Of a stretch of 64,000 bases of DNA, positions 1 through 9,648 are shown piece by piece; the stretch's first letter is position 1, and every line of letters starts with the position of its first letter. The notes beneath the pieces were generated by a model, which was not told the DNA's origin, did no database searches, and worked only from the letters and a program-made list of their open reading frames with translations. Source of the DNA: Armatimonadota bacterium (GTDB lineage Bacteria; Armatimonadota; Fimbriimonadia; Fimbriimonadales; Fimbriimonadaceae); NCBI GenBank assembly GCA_016789105.1, contig JAEURN010000010.1:115348-179347 (forward strand), in the 5' to 3' direction. A program made the position numbers and the translations under genes.

Positions 1-1003
1 TTGTCAACCCTTCAGGCTTTTTGTATTGCCATTGCCCGCGCCACAAGGCAACTGGATTGATAAACTTATACAATTCGAATATGTCGAACTTCTCGCGCTT
101 TTTAGCCCCATAAAAGGGCAGATCGGGGACGGTTTCGGCTTGTGGAGTTGGACTCTTGACCCCATCGAAAACATAAAGGGCCGGTTCGCGGCCGGGCAAC
201 CGGTGGGAGGCGACACGGGTCGCTTCTTTGGCTGGGGCGGCAACCTCATCACCCCCTTCCCCACACAATTCTCCCATCAACCGCAGGCCTTCGAAAGCAT
301 CCTGCGCGTAGAAGACCCGGCCTTTGTAAATGCTGCGGAGGTCTTCTTCGACATAGGCCCTGGTCAGGGCAGCACCGCCCAAAATCACCGGATACCCGTC
401 GAGTCCCCGTTCGTTCATTTCCAGCAGGTTGTCCCGCATGACGAGGGTGGATTTCACCAACAGGCCACTGAGGCCGATGACTTGGCACTTGCGTTCTTGC
501 GCCTCGACGAGGATTGTGTTGACGGGTTGCTTGATTCCGATGTTTTCGACCCGGAAACCATTGTTTGTTAAGATGATATCGACGAGGTTTTTGCCGATAT
601 CATGCACATCGCCGGCGACGGTTGCCAGCAAGATGGAACCCTTTTCCGATCCTTCGACCCGTTCCATGAGTGGTTCCAAGACTTTGACCGCCGCTTTCAT
701 CACCTCTGCGGATTGCAGGACGAAGGGGAGTTGCATTTTTCCGGCGCCGAAGAGCTCGCCAACCGTTTTCATCCCGTCAAGCAGGATCTCGTTGATGATT
801 GCCAGGGGCTCGTAAGTTTTCAGCGCCTCGGCCAGGTGGGCATCCAGGTTCTTTTTGATGCCTTCGACAATATGCTTTTTGAGTTGGTCCTCAATGGTGA
901 GGCCATCGAAGGGGTCGACGGCGGTGTCGGTCGTCCTGACGTCTTCGAACCGGTTCATCAATTCGATGAGAGGATCGTAAATGACTTCTCGGTTGTTCTC
1001 CAT
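1..1003 (-). CDS. metH: Methionine synthase, cobalamin-binding/activation half (partial, C-terminus beyond window)
   Basis: The visible 334 residues contain the MetH cap domain (about 1-115), a B12-binding domain with the GDVHDIG motif at residues 131-137 (His134 would be the lower cobalt ligand), and the start of the activation domain (text like FINPVALWRGQW). The gene runs off the left edge, so its C-terminus is missing. It starts at ATG 1003. The only in-frame sequence upstream leads straight to the TAG stop of the neighbouring peroxiredoxin gene. The homocysteine and methyl-folate domains that precede the cap in single-chain MetH are therefore not encoded here. The product is probably the cobalamin module of a split B12-dependent methionine synthase acting in the cytosol. 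A corrinoid protein of another methyltransferase is less likely because of the activation-domain text. Confidence 0.85.
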   Translation of the reverse strand, partial: MENNREVIYDPLIELMNRFEDVRTTDTAVDPFDGLTIEDQLKKHIVEGIKKNLDAHLAEALKTYEPLAIINEILLDGMKTVGELFGAGKMQLPFVLQSAEVMKAAVKVLEPLMERVEGSEKGSILLATVAGDVHDIGKNLVDIILTNNGFRVENIGIKQPVNTILVEAQERKCQVIGLSGLLVKSTLVMRDNLLEMNERGLDGYPVILGGAALTRAYVEEDLRSIYKGRVFYAQDAFEGLRLMGELCGEGGDEVAAPAKEATRVASHRLPGREPALYVFDGVKSPTPQAETVPDLPFYGAKKREKFDIFELYKFINPVALWRGQWQYKKPEGLT

Positions 1004-1048
1004 TCCCCTTGGTTTTGAACCTGGAGTATGGCATCTTGGCCCGACGGC

Positions 1049-1528
1049 CTAGAGGCTTTCCAGGCACGCGGCGATGGCTTCGCGATCCGGGATGTCGCGC
1101 AATGTGGCCGTGACTTCGCTATACCGGATCACGCCCTCCGTATCCACCACAAAGGCCGCCCGCTGGCTGGAAGGGCCAAGGCCGGCAAAATCCTCGAGCA
1201 CGACGTCATAAGCCTGAACGACCTCGTGCCGGAAATCGCTGAGCAGAGTGATAGAAATCTCTGCACTTTTGGCCCAGGCATGCTGGACAAAGGCCGAATC
1301 CACAGTGATCCCATAGACGGCCGCCCCAAGTTCGGCAAAAATCTCCAAACCGCCGCTGTCATCGCAAAGCTGGGCGGTGCATGTGCTGGTGAAAGCCCCA
1401 GGGACGAACAGCAACACAACCGGCTGCCGGCCGATATGGTCGTGTAGGCGGACTTCGGCAAGCTTCCCTTTGGCATCAAGGGTCAAAAGGCAGAAATCGG
1501 GAGCGAATTCGCCGACTGGCAAGGGCAT
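1049..1528 (-). CDS. Peroxiredoxin (AhpC/TSA, redoxin type)
   Basis: This 159-residue cytosolic protein has no signal peptide and carries the peroxidatic motif PGAFTSTC (P43-x3-T47-x2-C50), followed by a second cysteine at position 55. This is the PxxxTxxC active site of peroxiredoxins that reduce hydrogen peroxide and organic hydroperoxides. A later SSQRAAFVVD segment supplies the usual conserved arginine and core strand. The length fits the Prx5/AhpE-like or BCP-like single-domain families; I cannot place it more precisely. It lies 45 nt upstream of the metH fragment on the same strand, so the two may be cotranscribed, which would suit protection of the oxidation-prone cob(I)alamin chemistry (inference). 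Confidence 0.85.
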   Translation of the reverse strand: MPLPVGEFAPDFCLLTLDAKGKLAEVRLHDHIGRQPVVLLFVPGAFTSTCTAQLCDDSGGLEIFAELGAAVYGITVDSAFVQHAWAKSAEISITLLSDFRHEVVQAYDVVLEDFAGLGPSSQRAAFVVDTEGVIRYSEVTATLRDIPDREAIAACLESL

Positions 1529-1614
1529 TTGGCCAAACGTATGGCCGGTTCAGGCGACCCACGGAAGCCAGGGCCGATGCAACCCCTTGGTGCGTTGGCG
1601 AGTCCAACTCACCG

Positions 1615-1944
1615 ATGACCAAGTGTTTTGCCATCGCCGTGTTGCTGGCCCTGGTGCTGACCGGGTGCAATCCGAACGACACAAAGGATCTGGCCCAAGA
1701 TGGCGGAAAGGTCGCCGAAACCGCCGTGCGTGCCGCTGGCAACGCCGGAGTGGCTGCAAAGGTCAACACCATGCTGGGCTTGCACAAAGATGTGGACATG
1801 TCTGGCCTGCATATCGAAGCCGATGGGGGAACCGTGACCGTGAGCGGCCATGTCGGTTCGGCCAAAGAGAAGAAACTGGTGTTGGATCTGGCTAATAAGA
1901 CACGGGGCGTGGACAAAGTTGTCGACAAACTACGGGTGGAGTAG
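1615..1944 (+). CDS. BON-domain lipoprotein
   Basis: The 109-residue protein begins with a lipoprotein signal peptide (hydrophobic segment ending LVLTGC, lipid-modified Cys at about 18). The mature part ends in a single BON-like domain (about 40-109) with the text TVTVSGHVGSAKEKK and VDKVVDKLRVE. BON domains are usually envelope-associated and thought to bind phospholipid or other hydrophobic surfaces. It is a monocistronic gene facing a minus-strand operon that ends 35 nt downstream. No substrate or partner can be named. The family assignment rests on the G-x-V-x(L/V)-x-G pattern and the final V-x-x-V-x-N/K-L-x-V strand. Confidence 0.75.
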   Translation: MTKCFAIAVLLALVLTGCNPNDTKDLAQDGGKVAETAVRAAGNAGVAAKVNTMLGLHKDVDMSGLHIEADGGTVTVSGHVGSAKEKKLVLDLANKTRGVDKVVDKLRVE

Positions 1945-1979
1945 CTTCCACACGGGAGACACTTTCTACGACCCCATCG

Positions 1980-2927
1980 CTAGTCGCGCGGCTCCTTCCT
2001 TTTTTTTGTTTTTGCAAAGAACGAAAGCCCAACGAATGCCCCGCACGCAATTGCCGACAGGCCCATGACCACGCCAATTGGGATCGGGCTTCGGTCTCCT
2101 CGATCGATCCCCTTGTTTGCTATCGCTTCGAGCGACGGCAACGCGGATGCCCACTTGTATTGGGCGGGGAATGAATCACTGAGTCGATAATCGCTGACCG
2201 TTGAGCCTGTGGGCACAAAATTTTCAAATGCTTCAAACTTTTGGTTTGGGATTTGCCGGTAAGTGAGGGTCTCAAAATTAGCCGGAACCATTTTGACGAT
2301 CGAAACGGTGTCAGCTTGTTTGAGAACGACCTTGTAGATCAGATTCTTTCCAAAATAGACATCAAATCCGTTGTCGGTTGCTTTTGCATTTTCGTTGTTG
2401 GGGTTGGGTTGTCCTACCAAACCTATTTCAGACTGGATCGATTTGACCCGGTCGGCAAGCGTGCCTTCACCGAGGAGCAAACGTTCTTCATAGGCTGTGC
2501 AAACGGATCGGTAATGTTCCGGTTTTCGGACGATGAGCATCCCGATGGCATTCTTGCTTCCGTGGTAGCTGGCGAATGCCGTGCTATCAACCATAAACCG
2601 ATCCGGTTCCAGTTCCAAGGTCATTCCATTCACCGAAAGCAAAGGCCCCTCAAGTCTTTGCCCTTCGCGTTTGTACTGGACGATCTTCTTTGCCGTGTAC
2701 CCGTTTGTCCTTTTCGCGACGGCGTTGCTGAATTGGGATTGGGTGTACTTGACGCCAAGCCGGTCGAGTTGTTGGCGCAATTCCGCGGCATTCAAGGCTT
2801 CCGGCGACCTGGCCATGGTTAACTCATAGGTGCACGTTTGCGCCAGGGCCAAATTGCCCGCGCCGGCCGTGAGTGTGGCGATCAATAATGTCTGTCTAAT
2901 GGCTTGACGTCGGTTCATGTCTGGCAC
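1980..2927 (-). CDS. Secreted, C-terminally membrane-anchored protein of unknown function
   Basis: The 315-residue protein has an N-terminal signal peptide with an arginine pair (MNRRQAIRQTLLIATL...ALAQ), which may be Tat-like or Sec. It has one transmembrane helix near residues 280-305 (IPIGVVMGLSAIACGAFVGL) followed by a basic tail (KTKKRKEPRD). The roughly 250 residues between should be outside the cytoplasm, anchored at the C-terminus. I recognise no domain. It is the last gene of a four-gene minus-strand operon and overlaps the preceding Cys-rich gene by 13 nt, so translational coupling is likely. Base composition is visibly less GC-rich than most of the window. Confidence 0.7.
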   Translation of the reverse strand: MPDMNRRQAIRQTLLIATLTAGAGNLALAQTCTYELTMARSPEALNAAELRQQLDRLGVKYTQSQFSNAVAKRTNGYTAKKIVQYKREGQRLEGPLLSVNGMTLELEPDRFMVDSTAFASYHGSKNAIGMLIVRKPEHYRSVCTAYEERLLLGEGTLADRVKSIQSEIGLVGQPNPNNENAKATDNGFDVYFGKNLIYKVVLKQADTVSIVKMVPANFETLTYRQIPNQKFEAFENFVPTGSTVSDYRLSDSFPAQYKWASALPSLEAIANKGIDRGDRSPIPIGVVMGLSAIACGAFVGLSFFAKTKKRKEPRD

Positions 2928-3313
2928 TCGAAAATCTCTTTACTATACGTGTAGTGGGAGTATTCATAACCGTTAACGTTACATGTGCAACCGCCTGTCG
3001 CGAGATTGTTGCACCTTCTCTTTCTCACTGTCACGGTAACGGTGGATGGGTTTGCCAGCTGGGTACACCACCCCGGACCGTTCACACATGCGTTTGCCGT
3101 GTAGGTCTCGACTTCGCACGCAAATTCATCTTGGCTGCAGTTATTCTGTCCAGGCACCAGTGGCGCACAGCTTTCAACTATGTTCTCAAAATTCTTAGAT
3201 TCGCAATGGGTTAGTATCGCATAGGCACTCTGCGATACTCCTAATATCGTTGCAATGCCAATGGTGTACAATGCAATCAAGGGGATCCGACTTATTGTGT
3301 TTCGATTGTTCAT
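2915..3313 (-). CDS. Small secreted cysteine-rich protein
   Basis: This 132-residue protein has a signal peptide (about 1-32, ending in SQSAYA) and a mature domain of about 100 residues containing 10 cysteines, an even number consistent with extracytoplasmic disulfides. No known family is recognised. It is the third gene of the operon that starts at 4342, one base after the pseudopilin stop and overlapping the next gene by 13 nt. Its place beside a pseudopilin suggests that it is a surface component or cargo of the same export system (inference). No SD sequence is obvious, and translation is probably coupled to the preceding gene. Confidence 0.7.
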   Translation of the reverse strand: MNNRNTISRIPLIALYTIGIATILGVSQSAYAILTHCESKNFENIVESCAPLVPGQNNCSQDEFACEVETYTANACVNGPGWCTQLANPSTVTVTVRKRRCNNLATGGCTCNVNGYEYSHYTYSKEIFECQT

Positions 3314-3314
3314 T

Positions 3315-3965
3315 TCAGTTTACTCTCATCATTGTTTCGAAAAATACCTTCTGATCTTGACTCAGGTGACAACTTGTTCCGCGAAAAGCAATAGTTGAGC
3401 TATGAACCCATTTTGCGCTTCCGTCCCAGAATGAGACCACCGATCCGCCATTGCGTGAATCAGCGAGCCACTTGCCACCAAACGGCTCGGCGCCTGGGTA
3501 GAGGCGAGGTGAATAGATATCAAGATGATTACTGGTCAACATTTGAACCGCTGTACCGCTTGGCAATTCAAATGGGGCTGACTCAATGAGCCAGATGGTA
3601 TTCTCCGTTTCGACAACTTCCGTAAAGAATAGGCACCCATTGAGTCCAAACCCATAACCCAGCGGAGGAATCCCGCCAGTTTTTCCCGTATATCTGGGAT
3701 TCCTCAAGATTTCGCGTGATTTTGTGTAGGTGTAGAGTTTGTTTGGCCAATCTTGCCCCGGCAAACCCCTATGTGTAATATGTTTTCCATCGTAATCTTC
3801 GGAGTACAACCGCAATGCCGTTGTGATCTGATGTTGTTGGGCCAGCATCGCGGCCGTATTCGCCGAATCTTTGGCGCGGTTGTAAACAGGAAGAATGATT
3901 GCCACCAAAATCAGAATGATTGCTGACACGACTAAGAGTTCAGTTAACGTGAAGCCGCGTTTCAT
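3315..3965 (-). CDS. Type II secretion/type IV pilin-like pseudopilin
   Basis: The 216-residue protein has a class III prepilin leader: a short basic segment (MKRG), then FTLTELLVV with the Glu at mature position +5, and a long hydrophobic helix to about residue 28. A prepilin peptidase would cut before Phe. The globular part has the text QITTALRLYSEDYDG and an H-x-G-rich C-terminal portion like the large Armatimonadota/Planctomycetes pseudopilin families. It overlaps the upstream DUF1573-like gene by 4 nt (ATGA) and is followed at once by the Cys-rich gene. It would act as an inner-membrane-assembled pseudopilus or fibre subunit. Many such paralogues occur per genome in this group, so its specific role is unknown. 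Confidence 0.85.
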   Translation of the reverse strand: MKRGFTLTELLVVSAIILILVAIILPVYNRAKDSANTAAMLAQQHQITTALRLYSEDYDGKHITHRGLPGQDWPNKLYTYTKSREILRNPRYTGKTGGIPPLGYGFGLNGCLFFTEVVETENTIWLIESAPFELPSGTAVQMLTSNHLDIYSPRLYPGAEPFGGKWLADSRNGGSVVSFWDGSAKWVHSSTIAFRGTSCHLSQDQKVFFETMMRVN

Positions 3966-4342
3966 TTGGCCCCGATCTCCAAATCGAATGGGAGCCTGAT
4001 CAATTTTTCGCCCTGGCGGTTGGTCATTTTCAGAGTCACATTCTTTGCAAGTTTGGCCGACCCATACCGGCTGGTGTCAAACCTCACCGATAGCTTCTTT
4101 GATTGGAACGGCCCAACGATCCACTTTTGCCGAGCGGAGCAACAGTCGCCCTCGTAGTCCAGTATGACTTTGTGGCCTCTCAAATTGATGAAGTCGATTT
4201 CCAACGATCCCCCATCCAGATGATTTTGTACATCAACAGAATCTGGTGCCGAAACGAAATAGGGGGGTGACGTGACGCAGATACCAAATGCGCCAGAAGC
4301 CATCAACACGGTAGCAAAGACGGCGGTTCGATGAACAACCAT
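3962..4342 (-). CDS. DUF1573-like secreted protein
   Basis: The 126-residue protein has a signal peptide (about 1-20) and one Ig-like domain. Features resemble DUF1573: a paired-Cys segment (GDCC, where the family usually has SCGC), an I-x-P-G-like turn (IVGPFQSKKLSVRF), and a following FDTSRYGS...KNVTLKMTN strand pair. It is the first gene of the four-gene operon and overlaps the pseudopilin by 4 nt. A TATACT hexamer lies exactly 6 nt before the ATG, so the message may start on the A of the start codon (leaderless). The function of DUF1573 proteins is largely unknown; in other phyla they often travel with small secreted peptides. Confidence 0.65.
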   Translation of the reverse strand: MVVHRTAVFATVLMASGAFGICVTSPPYFVSAPDSVDVQNHLDGGSLEIDFINLRGHKVILDYEGDCCSARQKWIVGPFQSKKLSVRFDTSRYGSAKLAKNVTLKMTNRQGEKLIRLPFDLEIGAK

Positions 4343-4348
4343 GCCGGC

Positions 4349-4377
4349 AGTATAGGCAAAGGACTTGGTGCCGCCAA
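4349..4377 (-). promoter_or_regulatory. Promoter of the envelope cassette
   Basis: On the minus strand, TTGGCG (complement of 4372-4377) is separated by 17 nt from TATACT (complement of 4349-4354). GCCGGC and then the ATG at 4342 follow. Initiation at the usual distance would fall at or within 1-2 nt of the start codon. The G12/C12 tract lies six bases upstream of the -35 hexamer. Confidence 0.55.
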
Positions 4378-4383
4378 CAACTT

Positions 4384-4395
4384 GGGGGGGGGGGG
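4384..4395. repeat. Homopolymeric G12 tract
   Basis: Twelve consecutive G on the plus strand lie between the rRNA terminator and the promoter of the envelope cassette. Such tracts are prone to slipped-strand mispairing and to sequencing error. Its position just upstream of the -35 hexamer could make it a contingency switch. That is inference only. Confidence 0.9.
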
Positions 4396-4404
4396 CTAAA
4401 GACC

Positions 4405-4440
4405 TATAAAAACGCCCCCATCTTTCGAAGGGGGCGTTTG
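4405..4440 (-). terminator. Intrinsic terminator of the 23S-5S unit
   Basis: Read on the minus strand, a 10-bp stem AAACGCCCCC / GGGGGCGTTT (complements of 4430-4439 and 4410-4419) is followed by a T-rich stretch (TTTTTAT overlapping the stem end). It lies about 10 nt past the 3' end of 5S rRNA. Confidence 0.85.
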
Positions 4441-4449
4441 AAAATGTAT

Positions 4450-4564
4450 CCGCGCGGCGTCCATATCTCCCGGGCAGTCACCCGCCAAGTACATCCGGCG
4501 CTGTAGAGCTTGACTTCCGTGTTCGGGATGGGAACGGGTATTTCCTCTACGCTATGGCCACGCG
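4450..4564 (-). rRNA. rrf: 5S ribosomal RNA
   Basis: The minus strand carries the 5S core (CCCGTTCCCATCCCGAACAC, then GGAAGTCAAGCTC) and the terminal pairing GCGTGGC...GCCGCGC. The length of about 115 nt is normal. It lies about 110 nt downstream of 23S in the same transcription unit. The exact ends are estimated from the terminal helix. Confidence 0.93.
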
Positions 4565-4605
4565 AAAACTCGTGTTGTGTTTTAGCCTTTCAAAGCGAAA
4601 AACAC

Positions 4606-4660
4606 TTTGAAAGCTGCATATTGTTTGTTGACTGCCCGTAAAAGATCACCGGAACCTGCT
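4606..4660 (-). other. 23S rRNA processing stem, 3' arm
   Basis: This segment is complementary to 7583-7638 on the other side of 23S. The outer block pairs GTCAACAAAC and TATGCAGCTTTCAAA with an internal 2/3-nt mismatch. The inner block pairs TCTTTTACG-x-GCA, followed by TTCCGGTG. In the transcript the two arms would form a helix of about 50 bp bringing the ends of 23S together, as in bacterial RNase III processing stems. Confidence 0.85.
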
Positions 4661-4672
4661 CTGAAGCTTGTT

Positions 4673-7572
<2,900 letters not shown>

Positions 7573-7582
7573 GCTTCTTTTT

Positions 7583-7638
7583 GAGTAGCTTCCGGTGTCT
7601 TTTACGCGCAGTCAACAAACCACTATGCAGCTTTCAAA
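7583..7638 (-). other. 23S rRNA processing stem, 5' arm
   Basis: This is the partner of 4606-4660, immediately before the 5' end of 23S and inside the leader between the predicted start site (about 7684) and mature 23S. About 47 of 55 positions can pair by eye. Confidence 0.85.
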
Positions 7639-7690
7639 ATGCTCTCGGCCCAATCGGCCCCGCCTCACTTTCGGTCAGCGGCGAAGAGGA

Positions 7691-7719
7691 ACTATACCAG
7701 CGCCCCCCGAGGGAGTCAA
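7691..7719 (-). promoter_or_regulatory. rRNA promoter for the 23S-5S unit
   Basis: On the minus strand, TTGACT (complement of 7714-7719), a 17-nt spacer and TATAGT (complement of 7691-7696) give a near-consensus sigma-70-type promoter. Transcription would start near 7684, giving a leader of about 110 nt that contains the 5' processing arm. The stretch 7720-7965 upstream holds no gene that I can support. Confidence 0.85.
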
Positions 7720-7965
7720 GGACCCCTGGGAACATTTCGGAAAACCGGGACCCTTAGCTCAGGGCAGATCCCCGGAGCATCCCTCAAAACCGGCAAATCT
7801 CCGCAACCTTGGTTCAAAACTGCCCTCAGGCATAAGAAAGGCGTTCCCGCCCAGGAGGCCCATTGGCCGCCCATTGGCCATCTCGATCGACCCTTCCGGC
7901 CCCGGCCCAGGGCTGCCCGGCGTTTTCAACTTCTTCAATGTGCGTTGGTTAAACGACTCCCAATA

Positions 7966-8003
7966 CAAAAAAAGCCCCAAGGCCAAAAGCGAGCCGTGGG
8001 GCT
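7966..8003 (-). terminator. Intrinsic terminator after the PEP-CTERM metalloprotease
   Basis: On the minus strand the stem AGCCCCAC / TTGGGGCT (complements of 7996-8003 and 7973-7980, one mismatch) is followed directly by TTTTTTTGTATT. It lies 18 nt after the stop of the gene at 8021-9001. Confidence 0.88.
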
Positions 8004-8020
8004 ATTAGAATTTTGCCGGC

Positions 8021-9001
8021 TTAAGCGCGGTTACGCCGCCGCAAAGCCGCTAGGCCCGCTAAAGCGAGCACTGCCATCGTTGCCGGTTCCGGCACTGCCG
8101 TTGGGTAAAGGAATTGCCGGCCAGCAAAATCGTCGTTCTGCAGGCTGTTCGTCAAAAAGAACGAACTGATGTTGCTCTCCATCATGATGTCCACCCCGGA
8201 CTGGGCGAAAACGGACGTCGGGATCGAGTAGGTGCTCAAGCCCGCACTGGCCGCCGGGTTTGCGATGTTCACCATCCCGGCAAACGAGTTGGAAAGCGTC
8301 GCCGCGGCATTGTTCGGGTTGTAGTTGTCGTCCACAAACGTGCCGCCAGGGCCGCTTTGCAAATCAACATCGGCAAGACCCAGCGTGTGCCCGATCTCGT
8401 GGCGGAGGATGGTCTCAAACCAAGGCAGGGTCCAGAGGGCGTTCGTGTTCGCATTCAGGGTCACATCAGCCCCGGAAATGGGGGCCGCGTTGTAGTTCGC
8501 CGTCCCCGAGGTCAAGGTCACCGTCCCCGCCACCGCGCTGAAAAACGCTTCCGCCCGCAAGCCCGGGTCGCCATTGGAAAAGGTGCTGCCGGAACTCGCC
8601 CCGAACAGGTCGATCATCGCCCCCTGCCGCACGCCGCTGACCACCGATGTGGAGACGGCCGTGCCAAAGTCGGGGCGGAAACTGATCGTCGTCCCCAGGC
8701 CGCTGACCGGGTCGACCACTGTCCAGGCACTGAAAGCCCGCTCCACCGCTTGCTGGAACGCCGCGTCGGTCGGGGCCGCGCCAGACCAGGTGAACACGTT
8801 CTTAAACGAAGAATAGGATCCACCCAAAACCGAATAGGTCAATCCGCCGGATAGCGAGCGGTCAAGCCCACCCATCTGCCGGGGAGCGGCATCCCAACGA
8901 TAACCGCCCGAAAGGCCGCTTCCGCCATAAAAACCGAATCCAAGGGCCGATCCGCAACCGGCAACAATGGCGAGGGCCGAAAAAGCAATCTTCATTTTCA
9001 T
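8021..9001 (-). CDS. PEP-CTERM-anchored matrixin-like metalloprotease
   Basis: The 326-residue protein has a signal peptide (MKMKIAFSALAIVAGCGSALG). A metzincin zinc motif HEIGHTLGLADVD lies near residues 201-213 (HExxHxxGxxD, three zinc ligands and the catalytic Glu). The C-terminal sorting signal has VPEPAT, a hydrophobic helix and RRRNRA. The protease domain would act outside the cell or at the surface after exosortase-type processing. A good SD (GGAGAAG) precedes the ATG at 9001. The gene is monocistronic with its own terminator. The substrate is unknown. It could be self-limiting in the manner of matrixins, but no cysteine-switch propeptide is evident. Confidence 0.87.
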   Translation of the reverse strand: MKMKIAFSALAIVAGCGSALGFGFYGGSGLSGGYRWDAAPRQMGGLDRSLSGGLTYSVLGGSYSSFKNVFTWSGAAPTDAAFQQAVERAFSAWTVVDPVSGLGTTISFRPDFGTAVSTSVVSGVRQGAMIDLFGASSGSTFSNGDPGLRAEAFFSAVAGTVTLTSGTANYNAAPISGADVTLNANTNALWTLPWFETILRHEIGHTLGLADVDLQSGPGGTFVDDNYNPNNAAATLSNSFAGMVNIANPAASAGLSTYSIPTSVFAQSGVDIMMESNISSFFLTNSLQNDDFAGRQFLYPTAVPEPATMAVLALAGLAALRRRNRA

Positions 9002-9100
9002 ATCTTCTCCAAGTTCCCCATCATAGAGGGTTTTGGTTAAGGTTGCCGCAACAATACCGCGTCCCGCGCGGAAATCGACCTCATGGAGACGGTTTGAAGA

Positions 9101-9601
9101 TCAGAAATTGTCTTCCCAACTCCCCTTGGGGGCCTTGACCTTTCCAACCCCCTTTTGGCGGAATCTTCGAATGACTTTGGGGATCAACAATCCTGCGGCA
9201 ACGGTTGCTAGGGGCGCAAAAGCAACGGCGAACGCGCTGGTCAGCCCAAACGCGAACGGGATTGCGACCAAAGGAACCGCTATGCCAAATAGCGAGACCC
9301 CGACCGCCTTCCCCGTCCACTTGGGATACACGGCATAGACAAGACCCGTCATGACGCCTCCGGAGACCGCGCCAGGGAGCAACCCGGTGAAGACCCCACC
9401 TGCAAACGTCGACTCCCACTTCATCAGGAAGGTCAGGAACAAGCCGGTGAGGAAAAATGAACCTGCCAGCAGAAGCCCCACCAGATAGGCAACCGGCCAA
9501 AGAAGGTACGGGGGCGGTTCGCTGGTTCCGATCAAACGGGCGGCGGCAAGCTCTTCCTGGCTTTCGGAGGTTGCGGAGGGTTCCTCCATCTCTCTCTTCA
9601 T
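9101..9601 (-). CDS. Small multi-pass membrane protein, unknown function
   Basis: The 166-residue protein has an acidic, Ser/Glu-rich cytosolic N-terminus (1-30), then four probable transmembrane helices (about 33-60, 66-92, 100-120 and 122-142), and a basic C-terminal tail (IRRFRQKGVGKVK). No family is recognised. The gene is divergent from the rhamnosidase with about 50 nt between them. Confidence 0.6.
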   Translation of the reverse strand: MKREMEEPSATSESQEELAAARLIGTSEPPPYLLWPVAYLVGLLLAGSFFLTGLFLTFLMKWESTFAGGVFTGLLPGAVSGGVMTGLVYAVYPKWTGKAVGVSLFGIAVPLVAIPFAFGLTSAFAVAFAPLATVAAGLLIPKVIRRFRQKGVGKVKAPKGSWEDNF

Positions 9602-9648
9602 TCTACTGTCGAAGCGACTTCTCCACCAGGAACGGGGATACTAGAACC

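Noticed and set aside
9457-9648. 5' extension of the rhamnosidase to 9457
   Set aside because: It overlaps the divergent membrane-protein gene and is Arg-rich; both GTG 9649 and ATG 9676 are better.
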